From assembly GCF_900101385.1 (NCBI RefSeq), contig NZ_FMZB01000002.1, positions 310,001 to 374,000 of the forward strand: a DNA stretch of 64,000 nt, in the 5' to 3' direction. The notes below the pieces were generated by a model, which was given only the letters and a program-made list of their open reading frames with translations, was not told the origin of the DNA and did not search any database. This document shows positions 35,782 through 44,638 of this stretch, piece after piece. Source of the DNA: Terribacillus halophilus. Its GTDB lineage: Bacteria > Bacillota > Bacilli > Bacillales > Amphibacillaceae. The position numbers were made by a program, and so were the translations under genes. Within the stretch, counting starts at the first letter, position 1. Each line of letters opens with the position of its first letter.

Positions 35782-37464
35782 TTATTTGGTTACAGTTCCT
35801 GCATCCGCTGGATGAACTCCATGGCGATAGAAATCGGCATAAATTGGCTCCAGTGGTTTTCGTCCAAGGATGAGGTCTGCAGCCTTTTCCGCCAACATCA
35901 ATACAGGTGCATGGATATTGCCATTCGTAACATAAGGCATGGCAGATGCATCTACCACTCGTACATTCTCCAGCCCATGGACTTTCATTGTTTGCGGATC
36001 AACGACAGCCATCGGGTCTGAAGCTGGTCCCATTTTGGCCGTACAAGACGGATGAAGTGCCGTTTCAGCATCTTCTTTCACCCATTCCAAGATTTCCTCG
36101 TCTGTTTGAACAGTTGGACCGGGAGAAATTTCTCCTGCATTGTAGGATTTCATAGCAGGTTGGGACATAATCTTCCGAGTGACTCTTATCGCTTCCACCC
36201 ACTCGCGACGATCTTGTTCAGTTGATAGGTAGTTGTAAACCATGCTTGGATGCTCTTTCGGATCTTTCGAGCGAATCTTCAATGATCCTCGGGCATCAGA
36301 GTACATAGGTCCCACATGTACTTGGAAACCGTGATCCGTTGGCGCTTTTTGTCCATCGTACCGTACCGCTAAAGGAAGGAAGTGGTACATCAAATTCGGA
36401 TAGTCAACATCCTCGTTGGAACGAACGAAACCTCCGCCTTCGAAATGATTGGTCGCTGCAGGCCCAGTTCGTGCCAGCAACCACTGTAACCCAATCCAAG
36501 GCATGCGTGCTTTATGTAAACTAGGCTGTTCGGAAACAGGAAGCGGACATGCGTGTTGGATATATACTTCAAGGTGATCCTGAAGATTTTCTCCTACTCC
36601 TGGAAGATTGACTACCGGTTTAATACCAAGTGAGCGAAGGTGTTCCGCATCACCAACACCTGATAGTTGAAGAAGCTGCGGCGTGTTGATGGCACCTCCT
36701 GAGAGGATGACTTCCCCTGCTTTAACGTGATGCGTCTTCCCGTTTCGTTGATATGTCAACCCAGTGGCCCGAGTACCTTCGAAATTGATGTGCTTCACGA
36801 AAGCACGAGTCTTCACCGTCAGGTTATCACGCTTCATCGCCGGATGCAGATAAGCGCGTGAAGCTGACAACCGCCTCCCTTTGTATACATGCTTATCAAA
36901 CGGTCCGAACCCCTCCTGGCGAAAGCCGTTCACATCAGGCGTTCTTGAATAACCAGCCTGTACACCTGCGTCAAAGAAGGCTTGGAATAATGGGTTCTTC
37001 GCGGGTCCGCGTTCTAATTTTATAGGCCCATCGTGACCGCGTAGATCATCATCTGGTGATCCCAAAGCATTTTCTAAGCGTTTAAAATACGGAAGACAAT
37101 GTGCAAAATCCCATGATTCCATTCCCTCATCGGCTCCCCAGCGTTCATAGTCCATCGGATTTCCTCGTTGATAAATCATACCGTTGATTGAACTAGAGCC
37201 GCCGAGCACCTTTCCTCGGGCATGCTTGATACGCCGACCATTCATATAAGGCTCAGGATCCGATTCGTATTTCCAATCATAGAGGCTTTTACCTGCGGGA
37301 AATGGCAAAGCTGCCGGCATTTGAATCAACAGGTCCCATGAATAATCACTGCGTCCCGCCTCTAAAATAAGAACACTTTTTTTCCCATCCTCACTGAGAC
37401 GGTCGCCGAGTACAGAACCCGCACTACCGCCTCCAACGATGACGATATCATATGTTTCACTCAT
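35782..37464 (-). CDS. betA: GMC-family oxidoreductase, probable choline dehydrogenase (BetA-type)
   Basis: A 560-residue FAD enzyme. The FAD site is [20 protein letters not shown] at residue 5, the GMC signature [18 protein letters not shown] is near 80, and the C-terminal catalytic region has [11 protein letters not shown] and [19 protein letters not shown]. BetA oxidises choline to betaine aldehyde. The neighbouring GbsA and GbsR support choline as substrate. The ATG at 37464 has AGGGGG upstream; an in-frame ATG at 37536 would add an unrelated extension. Bacilli usually use the iron alcohol dehydrogenase GbsB here. Confidence 0.82.
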   Translation of the reverse strand: MSETYDIVIVGGGSAGSVLGDRLSEDGKKSVLILEAGRSDYSWDLLIQMPAALPFPAGKSLYDWKYESDPEPYMNGRRIKHARGKVLGGSSSINGMIYQRGNPMDYERWGADEGMESWDFAHCLPYFKRLENALGSPDDDLRGHDGPIKLERGPAKNPLFQAFFDAGVQAGYSRTPDVNGFRQEGFGPFDKHVYKGRRLSASRAYLHPAMKRDNLTVKTRAFVKHINFEGTRATGLTYQRNGKTHHVKAGEVILSGGAINTPQLLQLSGVGDAEHLRSLGIKPVVNLPGVGENLQDHLEVYIQHACPLPVSEQPSLHKARMPWIGLQWLLARTGPAATNHFEGGGFVRSNEDVDYPNLMYHFLPLAVRYDGQKAPTDHGFQVHVGPMYSDARGSLKIRSKDPKEHPSMVYNYLSTEQDRREWVEAIRVTRKIMSQPAMKSYNAGEISPGPTVQTDEEILEWVKEDAETALHPSCTAKMGPASDPMAVVDPQTMKVHGLENVRVVDASAMPYVTNGNIHAPVLMLAEKAADLILGRKPLEPIYADFYRHGVHPADAGTVTK

Positions 37465-37645
37465 CTTCTGTTCCCCCTTGAATTTTAAATTTGGAAGGGT
37501 CAATAATAAACAGCTTTGTTCGATCCCCTTCTTCATTTATCAGATCTAGGTTTGTATAAAATCACTCATAACAACGCGGTAGCCCAAGCTCGAGCTTTCG
37601 ATTGATGTTTGCTGACGATTCTTGAAAATCAGGAATGGCGGCGGC

Positions 37646-39118
37646 TTAGAACCAGTTAATAGGTTTAGGATTAAGGTTTTGGAAAATATGCTTTGTTTCC
37701 GTATATTCTTCCATCCCCAGTCTGCCAAGTTCGCGCCCAATCCCAGACTGCTTAAATCCACCCCACGGAGCATGGGGGAAATAAAGGTTGAAATCATTGA
37801 TCCAAACAGTCCCCATGCGCATTTTCGCTACACAGCGTTCCGCTTTGGCACTATCTGTCGTCCAAACGCCGCCAGCAAGCCCATAAATTGAGTCATTGGC
37901 AAGCTTAACCGCTTCTTCTTCGGTACGGAATTTCTCAACTGTGATAATTGGACCAAAAGCTTCTTCTTGAACAATCCTCATGTCTGTAGTGCAGTCTGTG
38001 AAAATAGTAGGCAAATAGAAAAATCCTTTTTTCAATTCCGGATCTTCTGGACGCTTACCGCCAGCTGCTATGGTAGCTCCTTCTTCCATTCCTGCCTCTA
38101 CATACTTTTCTACTTTCGCAAGGTGTTCTGCTGAAATGAGCGGCCCCATTTGGGTATCATCGTCAAATCCGCTACCCAGCTTGAATTTTTTCACTCGTTC
38201 CACTAGCGCTTTGACAAACTCATCATGAATGCTTTCTTCCACGATCAATCTTGTACCCGCAGAACAAATCTGTCCTGCATGGAAGAATACTCCGTTTAAT
38301 GCTTGATCGACAGCTATCTCAAAATCTGCATCAGCAAAAACGATATTCGGATTTTTCCCCCCAAGCTCAAGCGCGAGTTTCTTCACATTAACGCTTGCTG
38401 CTTGCATAATTTTCTTCCCGGTAGCCACACCGCCTGTAAAAGAAATCAGGTCCACGTCCGTGTTATTAGCGAGCTCTGCACCAACTGTATCGCCTGCCCC
38501 AAGTACTAGGTTAACAACACCAGCGGGAAACCCAGCTTCTTCCATTAATTCGAATACTTTGATAGTAGTAAGCGGTGTGATTTCACTCGGCTTCATGATC
38601 AACGTATTTCCAGTCGCAAGCGCTGGAGCCAGTTTCCAAGACGCTTGAAGTAAAGGATAGTTCCAAGGTGTTATTTGCCCACAAACTCCAACGGGTTCGT
38701 GAACCACTTTACTGATAGAGTTGGAGACTGGAGAATTCACCAGCTCTCCGCCATCTTTATCGGCAAGTTCACCATAATAGCGAAACACATCAGCGATATC
38801 ATCCATATCTCCAAGACTCTCTTGTAACGTTTTTCCAGTATCCAACGATTCTAAATGAGCAAGTTCTTGTTTGTCTCTTTCAATCAAATCAGCAATTTTC
38901 CTTACGACAGTCCCACGCTCGATTGCTGGGACAGATGCCCATTCTCCGCTATCGAATGCTTTTCTTGCTGCAGCGATGGCTGCTCTCGTATCCGATTCAT
39001 CCCCTTCTGGAACAGTAGCAATGATTTCCTGGTTAAATGGATTGATGATCTCACGCGTATTTCCCGAGATTGCGTTCACCCAATTGCCATTAATGTATTG
39101 TTGCAGTTTAAGATTCAT
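37646..39118 (-). CDS. gbsA: Betaine aldehyde dehydrogenase
   Basis: A 490-residue aldehyde dehydrogenase. ITPWNYPLLQASWKLAPALA binds NAD, LALELGGKNPNIVF holds the general-base Glu, and FFHAGQICSAGTRL has the catalytic Cys in GQICSAG. It makes glycine betaine from betaine aldehyde. The ATG at 39118 has GGAG nine nt upstream; the TTG at 39133 overlaps it. It lies 181 nt upstream of betA on the same strand, a gap with no gene, and is divergent from gbsR. Confidence 0.9.
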   Translation of the reverse strand: MNLKLQQYINGNWVNAISGNTREIINPFNQEIIATVPEGDESDTRAAIAAARKAFDSGEWASVPAIERGTVVRKIADLIERDKQELAHLESLDTGKTLQESLGDMDDIADVFRYYGELADKDGGELVNSPVSNSISKVVHEPVGVCGQITPWNYPLLQASWKLAPALATGNTLIMKPSEITPLTTIKVFELMEEAGFPAGVVNLVLGAGDTVGAELANNTDVDLISFTGGVATGKKIMQAASVNVKKLALELGGKNPNIVFADADFEIAVDQALNGVFFHAGQICSAGTRLIVEESIHDEFVKALVERVKKFKLGSGFDDDTQMGPLISAEHLAKVEKYVEAGMEEGATIAAGGKRPEDPELKKGFFYLPTIFTDCTTDMRIVQEEAFGPIITVEKFRTEEEAVKLANDSIYGLAGGVWTTDSAKAERCVAKMRMGTVWINDFNLYFPHAPWGGFKQSGIGRELGRLGMEEYTETKHIFQNLNPKPINWF

Positions 39119-39391
39119 ATCTATCAACTCCAATTCCGAAGAAAATTAACTTTATTAAAAATTTATTTAACGTTTAAAACGATAACATGTCTTTTTAGGA
39201 CTGTCAAAATAATTCAGAACAGCTTTTTGACAGAATGAGGCTGGGGGAGAATGGTTATAATGATCGGAATAGTGAACATTTGATCACAACCTTCATTTGA
39301 CATTTAATCTGAGTACGTTAACATATAATCCGTAAATAAAATTTAAAAAATATTTAACGTGATTTACTTTATATCTTGAAGGAGCGGCATT
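39119..39391. promoter_or_regulatory. gbsA/gbsR divergent control region with repeated TTTAACGT motif
   Basis: TTTAACGTTTAAA at 39166-39178, ACGTTAACAT at 39315-39324 and TTTAACGT at 39353-39360 share a core and flank the two starts. They are candidate GbsR sites. A further CGTTAAAA and TTAAC pair precedes opuAC (about 40050-40080). Confidence 0.5.
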
Positions 39392-39943
39392 ATGAGTGAA
39401 TCTACTGATAGATCCAAAACCAAAATAGAAGAAGCGAAAGATAAAGTCATTGGCGCCATTGCAGAGACGATGGATTTATATGGAGTAACACCAGCTACTG
39501 CAAATTTATATGCAATGATGTACTTTAAAGAACAGATGACGCTAGATGAGATGCGTACGGAACTTGAAATGAGCAAACCAAGTATGAGTACTGGCGTTCG
39601 CAGGCTCCAAGAAATAAAAATGGTGAAAAAAACATTTACCCGCGGTTCCAGGAAACATACTTATATTGCGGAGAAGAATTTCTTCCGTTCCTTTATGGGG
39701 TTTTATTGTCAGATGTGGGAACGAGAAGTGAATATGAATATGGAAGCAATTGAGGAATCTCAAAAAGAATTCATAGATATCATCAAAGATTCCACCAGCA
39801 CCCCAGATATTGTTTCCGAAGCAAAGAAATACTATGACCAATTAGAAGAATCCAAGACGTACTATAACTGGTTGGAAAGTTTGGTTACTAGTATAAGAAG
39901 CGAGCAGATATTTGATTTCTTACCAAAGGATCAACAAAAGTAA
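39392..39943 (+). CDS. gbsR: GbsR-type MarR-like repressor of betaine synthesis
   Basis: A 183-residue regulator. A winged-helix HTH (about 45-105) has MTLDEMRTELEMSKPSMSTG; the C-terminal part (about 110-180) is rich in aromatic residues, FFRSFMGFYCQMWEREVN, as in the choline-sensing module of GbsR. GbsR represses choline oxidation and import until choline is present. AAGGAG precedes the ATG. It is divergent from gbsA and upstream of a betaine-binding protein gene. Confidence 0.88.
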   Translation: MSESTDRSKTKIEEAKDKVIGAIAETMDLYGVTPATANLYAMMYFKEQMTLDEMRTELEMSKPSMSTGVRRLQEIKMVKKTFTRGSRKHTYIAEKNFFRSFMGFYCQMWEREVNMNMEAIEESQKEFIDIIKDSTSTPDIVSEAKKYYDQLEESKTYYNWLESLVTSIRSEQIFDFLPKDQQK

Positions 39944-39960
39944 TTGACAAGAAGCTTTCA

Positions 39961-39996
39961 GGCAGTCTATAGGAAAAACAGTAGCTATAGACTGCC
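39961..39996 (+). repeat. Perfect 12-bp hairpin after gbsR
   Basis: GGCAGTCTATAG (39961-39972) pairs with CTATAGACTGCC (39985-39996). There is no T-run, so termination is uncertain. Confidence 0.65.
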
Positions 39997-40132
39997 AGTT
40001 ACATAAATATTTCACTTTTCTTAATAAAAAGATGGTTTTACTTCGCTTTTTTCGTTAAAAAAATTCTTAACACTTTTAACTATGGTTATATTTTAATTAA
40101 TATACAAAAATACCAAAAGGGAGTTTTGCAAC

Positions 40133-41002
40133 ATGAATGAGTGGAAAAAAAGGCTTAGCCTTCTTGCAGCAATTCTAATGATTGTCGCACTGACTGCATG
40201 CGGAAGCCCTAGTGGAAAATCAAACAGTGAAAATGAATTAACGATTGGCCAAGTTAACTGGGCAGAAAATATTGCTGTAACAAATATGTGGAAAGTAATC
40301 TTGGAAGACAAAGGTTATAAAGTTGATTTAAAAAATCTGAACATGGGCGTTACGATGAAAGCATTAAAAAGCGGCGATTTAGATGCTAGTTTAGAAGTAT
40401 GGCTGCCAGTCCAGGATGCAAATTATTTAAAGCAATATCAAGATACGGTTAATTTCTCGGATGCTACTTGGTATGACAATGCGAAAGTAGGACTTGTTGT
40501 TCCAAGCTATTTAAAAGAAATTAATAGTATAGAAGACTTAAATGAGCATAAAGAACTTTTCGATAGTCAAATTGTTGGTTTTGATCCTGGCGCAGGTACA
40601 ATGGAAGTTACGGAACAATTGATTAATGATTATAATCTTGATTTTGAATTACTAAAAAGCTCTGAATCTGCGATGCTGGCCGAAATCGGTGAAGCAATAA
40701 AAGAGGAAGAACCGATTGTAGCACCACTTTGGAGCCCACACTGGGCATTCTCCAAATATGACTTGAAGTTCCTGAAAGATCCGCAAAATACATTCGGTGG
40801 CGCAGAAAAAATTCATCATGCTACGAGACAGGATTTTGAAGAAGATTATCCTGAAGTGAGTCAGTGGTTCAAAAATTGGAAGATGGATGAACAGCAAGTT
40901 GGCGAGCTTATTGACTATGTAGAAAGTTCTGCAGACCCTCTTGATGGAGCTGAAAAATGGGTTGAAGAGAATCAAGAATTGATTAATGAGTGGGTAAAAT
41001 AA
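40133..41002 (+). CDS. opuAC: Glycine betaine/proline-type ABC transporter substrate-binding lipoprotein
   Basis: A 289-residue lipoprotein with lipobox LTAC and an OpuAC-type binding domain. Tryptophans in QVNWAENIAVTNMW, DATWYDNAKVG and PLWSPHWAF likely form the aromatic cage for the trimethylammonium group. It stands alone here; the OpuAA ATPase and OpuAB permease are not in the window. GGGAG lies nine nt upstream of the ATG. The gbs neighbourhood suggests a choline or betaine ligand; betaine is the usual OpuAC ligand. Confidence 0.85.
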   Translation: MNEWKKRLSLLAAILMIVALTACGSPSGKSNSENELTIGQVNWAENIAVTNMWKVILEDKGYKVDLKNLNMGVTMKALKSGDLDASLEVWLPVQDANYLKQYQDTVNFSDATWYDNAKVGLVVPSYLKEINSIEDLNEHKELFDSQIVGFDPGAGTMEVTEQLINDYNLDFELLKSSESAMLAEIGEAIKEEEPIVAPLWSPHWAFSKYDLKFLKDPQNTFGGAEKIHHATRQDFEEDYPEVSQWFKNWKMDEQQVGELIDYVESSADPLDGAEKWVEENQELINEWVK

Positions 41003-41024
41003 AGGTATAAATGCATGAAATAAA

Positions 41025-41070
41025 GAGGTTGATCTCTCGTTTATCATGGAGAGATCCGCTTCTTTTTTTA
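41025..41070 (+). terminator. Terminator after opuAC
   Basis: GATCTCTC (41031-41038) pairs with GAGAGATC (41049-41056), then TCTTTTTTT. Confidence 0.82.
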
Positions 41071-41220
41071 TTATTGGCATATTTTTTATCGGCAGTTTGC
41101 TGTACTAGCACAGCAGCTTATCATGCACGTGTTGTCATTTAAGATGAAAAAGCTTCGGGGGATTCGATGGAAGTAACTTTTTTGCTCATATAACTTTCAC
41201 TTTATCTCGCTTTCGTTTAT

Positions 41221-41234
41221 TGTAATCGTTATCA
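41221..41234 (+). promoter_or_regulatory. CcpA binding site (cre) upstream of licT
   Basis: TGTAATCGTTATCA fits the cre consensus TGWNANCGNTNWCA at every position. It overlaps the region between a TATTGT-like -35 and TATACT (41241-41246), a position expected to block transcription. Confidence 0.75.
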
Positions 41235-41290
41235 ATTTCCTATACTATAGACCTAGATAGTTTATCCTTCATAAGGAATAGGTGGTCCTG

Positions 41291-42136
41291 ATGCAGATCA
41301 AGCAAGTGTTGAATAATAACGTCATCACCGTCTTGGACGAGCAGGAACATGAGCTTGTCATCATGGGGCGGGGCATTGCCTTTGGCCGTAAAGCTGGCGA
41401 TGAAGTGGATGACTCAAAAATCGAGAAGATATTTAAGCTCGATGATAAGGAAATGAACAAACGGCTGATGGAGCTGTTAGCTGAAATTCCGCTTTCCTTC
41501 GTTGAAGTATCCGAGGAGATCATCCGTTATGCCAAACAGCATACAAGTAAAAAGATCCATGACAATATTTACGTTAGCCTGACTGATCATATCTACTACG
41601 CTGTGGAGCGATTTCAGCAAGGTATCGATATAAAGAATGCATTGCTTTGGGAAACAAAACGATTCTATCCGGATGAATATCGGACCGGGCAGCATGCCCT
41701 CTCGATTATTGCGGAGAAAGTCGGCATCATTCTGCCGGAGGATGAAGCAGGCTTTATCGCCCTTCATATCGTCAATGCTCAAATGAACGAAGACATGCCC
41801 GTAATGATTAACATTACAAAGTTCATCCAGGATGTCCTTCATATCGTCAAATTCCATTTTGGTATTGAATATGATGAGGAGTCGCTGGCCTATTACCGTT
41901 TTGTCACGCATCTGAAGTTCTTTGCTCAGCGGATTCTGAACCATCGCAATCAGAAGGAAGAAGATAATAGTTTATTTGAGATGGTGAAGAACAATTATAG
42001 CAGAGCCTTTGCCTGTGCCCAAAAAATCCAGTCCTATATCCAGAAGATGTACCAGGAGCAGCTTACGAATGAAGATCTGCTTTATCTGACAATCCATATT
42101 CACAGGATTGTCCAGAAAAAAGTGGAATACAGCTAG
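41291..42136 (+). CDS. licT: BglG/LicT-family transcription antiterminator
   Basis: A 281-residue antiterminator: an RNA-binding CAT domain (1-55; MQIKQVLNNNVITVLDEQ), PRD1 (about 65-170) and PRD2 (about 172-280) with the regulatory His residues in SLTDHIYYAV, GFIALHIVNAQ, FVTHLKFF and LTIHIHRI. LicT binds a RAT hairpin in beta-glucoside mRNAs and is controlled by PTS phosphorylation. AGGTGG lies five to six nt before the ATG; the GTG at 41282 overlaps it. No PTS or glucosidase gene is next to it, so it acts at a distance. Confidence 0.9.
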   Translation: MQIKQVLNNNVITVLDEQEHELVIMGRGIAFGRKAGDEVDDSKIEKIFKLDDKEMNKRLMELLAEIPLSFVEVSEEIIRYAKQHTSKKIHDNIYVSLTDHIYYAVERFQQGIDIKNALLWETKRFYPDEYRTGQHALSIIAEKVGIILPEDEAGFIALHIVNAQMNEDMPVMINITKFIQDVLHIVKFHFGIEYDEESLAYYRFVTHLKFFAQRILNHRNQKEEDNSLFEMVKNNYSRAFACAQKIQSYIQKMYQEQLTNEDLLYLTIHIHRIVQKKVEYS

Positions 42137-42162
42137 AGCCAGCCGTGTCCGGCTGGCTCTTT
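42135..42162. terminator. Terminator between licT and the ribonucleotide reductase gene
   Basis: AGAGCCAGCC/GGCTGGCTCT stem with a 6-nt loop; only a short T-run. Confidence 0.75.
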
Positions 42163-42169
42163 GCTGTTC

Positions 42170-43207
42170 TTATAGATCATCAAATCCGTTCAAATCACTA
42201 GTTTTCGTGTACTGACGAGATTTTTGCTCAAAGAAATCGGATTTTGTACCGTTGAAGTTATCTGTGTAAGCACGGATCCACTTCATCGGATTCTTTTCAT
42301 AACCCTCATAAATTTCACTTAGCCCAAGCATACGCAGCATCTTATTGGCACGATATTTTACGTAGCCTTCCATATCATCCAGGTTGATTCCATCAATACC
42401 TTCCAGTACGTAACGGCTCCATCTAGTCTCTTGCTCGACAGAATGACGGAATTGATCATATACCCACTCAATGAATTCCTCGTTGTTATACTCCGGATTT
42501 TCCGCTAGCGTCGCACGGAACAATTCACTGATGAAACGCCCATGATGCAGTTCATCACGGTTGATGTAAGAAATCATGGTGGATGTTCCGACCATCTTTT
42601 GGTTGCGCGCCAAATTGTAGAAGAACGCAAATCCGCTGTAGAAGAATAACCCTTCCAATAGTGTAGAATATACCATTGCTTTAAGAACCGTCTCGATTGT
42701 CGGATTTTGTGCAAATTCATTGTAAACAGCCGCAATCCGCTCATTGCGCTCAAGCAATACTTTATCCGTGCGTCCTTCATTGAAAGAAGCAATCTGGTTA
42801 TCATAATTAGTAACAGAAGCCAATACATACGTATAGCTGTGGTTATGCTCGCTTTCCTGGTCAGCGATCGTTGCCAGGATCGATTTTACACTAGGATCTG
42901 TCGAATACGCAGCGATTTTGGAGGCGATGTCCGTTTGCGGACCGTCCAATGTCGCAAGCAAACCAATGATTTTCAGGAATGCTGTACGCTCCTGTTCAGA
43001 TAGATTTGCAAATTGCTTCGTATCCGCCACCATATTCACTTCATTCGCAGTCCAGAACAGACCGCGAATCGTCTTGCGCAATTCATAGAAATGCGGGTAT
43101 GCAACATTATCCCAATGGAGGATTCCGCTTGCTTCCCCGTTGAATAATGCAGTAGATTTATTTGGATGCTTCGGCTCAAGCACCGTAGCCTTCATCAATT
43201 TAGCCAT
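42170..43207 (-). CDS. Ribonucleotide reductase class I beta subunit
   Basis: A 345-residue R2 protein. Iron/manganese ligands are seen in FWTANEVN, in QESEHNHSY (a Glu-x-x-His-x-x-x-Tyr pattern with the radical Tyr kept), in LLEGLFFYSGF and in RDELHH. It supplies the radical for dNTP synthesis. The ATG at 43207 has GAGGAG upstream; longer in-frame starts run into the flavodoxin gene. It overlaps that gene by 13 nt. No alpha subunit (nrdE/nrdA) is adjacent on either side. The flavodoxin partner suggests class Ib. Confidence 0.88.
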   Translation of the reverse strand: MAKLMKATVLEPKHPNKSTALFNGEASGILHWDNVAYPHFYELRKTIRGLFWTANEVNMVADTKQFANLSEQERTAFLKIIGLLATLDGPQTDIASKIAAYSTDPSVKSILATIADQESEHNHSYTYVLASVTNYDNQIASFNEGRTDKVLLERNERIAAVYNEFAQNPTIETVLKAMVYSTLLEGLFFYSGFAFFYNLARNQKMVGTSTMISYINRDELHHGRFISELFRATLAENPEYNNEEFIEWVYDQFRHSVEQETRWSRYVLEGIDGINLDDMEGYVKYRANKMLRMLGLSEIYEGYEKNPMKWIRAYTDNFNGTKSDFFEQKSRQYTKTSDLNGFDDL

Positions 43208-43647
43208 TCCAATACTCCTCTCGTCCATTCCAATACTTCTTCTTCTTGAGATCCCCTTGGTGACTGCTCTATCTTGAGCGGGACAAATGGTGAATGATAG
43301 AATTTCGCCAGCTTGTCCGCTGCCATACAAAACATATCATCACCACCGAACTGCGTATCACCTGTACCAAAGACAAATACATTCTTCGGCTTATACCCTA
43401 CATCTGCTACAAAATCCTTCACATCAAATGGCGTGTCGCCGGAACCCCATGTATACGTGCCGATCAGCATCGCATCATAATCCGGCACATGCGGAAACGG
43501 TTCACTGCCATTGATGCAATAGAGTGTGATATCCTGCTGCTTACGTGTCAGTTCTTCCGCAATCATCTCAGCAACTTCCTCTGTGTTGCCGCTGACGGAA
43601 GCATATGCAATGAGTAATGTTTTTGTTTGGAGGGATTTTCGCATCAT
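43195..43647 (-). CDS. Flavodoxin, probably the NrdI-like partner of the reductase
   Basis: A 150-residue flavodoxin: FMN phosphate loop ASVSGNTEEVAE at about 16-27, GTYTWGSGDTP and FGTGDTQFGGDDMF as the other FMN loops. In class Ib ribonucleotide reductase NrdI-type flavodoxins help build the manganese-tyrosyl cofactor of the beta subunit encoded right after it. AAAGG lies seven nt before the ATG at 43647. A general flavodoxin is the alternative. Confidence 0.82.
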   Translation of the reverse strand: MMRKSLQTKTLLIAYASVSGNTEEVAEMIAEELTRKQQDITLYCINGSEPFPHVPDYDAMLIGTYTWGSGDTPFDVKDFVADVGYKPKNVFVFGTGDTQFGGDDMFCMAADKLAKFYHSPFVPLKIEQSPRGSQEEEVLEWTRGVLEWLN

Positions 43648-43756
43648 GGCTGTTCCTTTATCAGAAAGTACCATCGTATCAGTCCAGTCTGTTCATCATT
43701 TTATCATAAAGCGTGTTGATTCGATAGATGTTCTCTTCCCTCTATCTTAACAGAGA

Positions 43757-43803
43757 AAACTATATATGGATATAAGACGATAGAAAAAATGCATATGTAG
43801 TAT
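43757..43803 (-). promoter_or_regulatory. Possible NrdR box pair
   Basis: Two AT-rich 16-bp blocks, around ACTATATATGGATA and GCATATGTAGTAT, are 15 nt apart, the spacing of known NrdR pairs. Matches to the NrdR consensus are only partial. Confidence 0.35.
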
Positions 43804-43845
43804 TATTCTGTTAACTTTATGTGTCCGAATCAGGAAATGCACACA

Positions 43846-43875
43846 AAAGAGCCGATTAAAAGAAACCTGCTCTTT
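43846..43875. terminator. Possible terminator
   Basis: AAAGAGC (43846-43852) pairs with GCTCTTT (43869-43875); short T-runs on both sides. Confidence 0.4.
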
Positions 43876-44092
43876 ATTTTTCGATCATTCTCTTCAATTC
43901 CCACTTTATGAGAACTGCCACTGAATCAAAAAACAAAAAAATCCCACCAATAATGAGGACGAAACCAATACTTATATCCTCTCCACGCACAAAATATTCA
44001 TATAACCAAATACACAAAAGGACTGCAAATAACAATATATATCGTTTCAGCAAGTATTTTCCCAGTTTTCTTTTATTCATCGTATAAATCAC
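43874..44092 (-). CDS. Small two-helix membrane protein, unknown
   Basis: A 72-residue protein with a basic start (KRKLGKYLLKR) and two hydrophobic segments (about 18-34 and 42-62). The start is GTG at 44092, six nt after the Nudix stop, or ATG at 44080. It appears to be co-transcribed with the Nudix gene. Family not recognised. Confidence 0.55.
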   Translation of the reverse strand: MIYTMNKRKLGKYLLKRYILLFAVLLCIWLYEYFVRGEDISIGFVLIIGGIFLFFDSVAVLIKWELKRMIEK

Positions 44093-44098
44093 GTTTAC

Positions 44099-44521
44099 TC
44101 AGATAACGACACCTTCATCCACATAAGGAACGCCGTCCCCAAGCAGACTTTTAATTCCTCCTGGATGGTACATCATCACTTTATCCACTTCGTCGTAAGA
44201 CATCCACACAGCTTCGGCTATTTTTTCCGAATCCTGTATCCGAATTTCTTCGCTGATCTGCTTGGCTTTAAATGTGACAAAGGTAGCATGCTCGTTATTA
44301 GCTTGCATCTTTGCCTCATTCACTGCAAGGATTGTCGTTACTTCTACGTCCAACCCTGTTTCTTCCTTTGCCTCCCGCACCGCAGCTTCAGCAAGCGATT
44401 CACCTTGTTCAACCAAGCCACCCGGTAATGTCCAGCTGCCATTCTTTTTGTTATGCACCATAAGAACTTGCTGAGTTTCTTCATTATGAATCAACGCGTA
44501 GGCCACTCGTACTTCCTTCAT
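44099..44521 (-). CDS. Nudix hydrolase
   Basis: A 140-residue protein with the full Nudix box: [18 protein letters not shown] followed by KEETGLDV. The family cleaves nucleoside diphosphates linked to another group, such as oxidised nucleotides; the substrate is not predictable here. The ATG at 44521 is six nt after GGGGG; the ATG at 44527 abuts it. It leads a two-gene unit with the small membrane protein. Confidence 0.9.
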   Translation of the reverse strand: MKEVRVAYALIHNEETQQVLMVHNKKNGSWTLPGGLVEQGESLAEAAVREAKEETGLDVEVTTILAVNEAKMQANNEHATFVTFKAKQISEEIRIQDSEKIAEAVWMSYDEVDKVMMYHPGGIKSLLGDGVPYVDEGVVI

Positions 44522-44574
44522 TTTCATCCCCCTTATCCATCATCTCCAGTATATACCAGATAAATAATACTCTG

Positions 44575-44626
44575 TTGACAATAGTAAAAGAAGTATATAC
44601 AGTTTAGTTTAGTTAACTTAATTAAC
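44575..44626 (+). promoter_or_regulatory. Promoter and possible MarR operator of the MFS/MarR unit
   Basis: TTGACA (44575-44580), 17-nt spacer, TACAGT (44598-44603). Right after it is an AT-rich dyad, TTTAGTTAACTTAATTAA (about 44608-44625), a plausible MarR site. Confidence 0.5.
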
Positions 44627-44638
44627 GAGGTGTTTATA

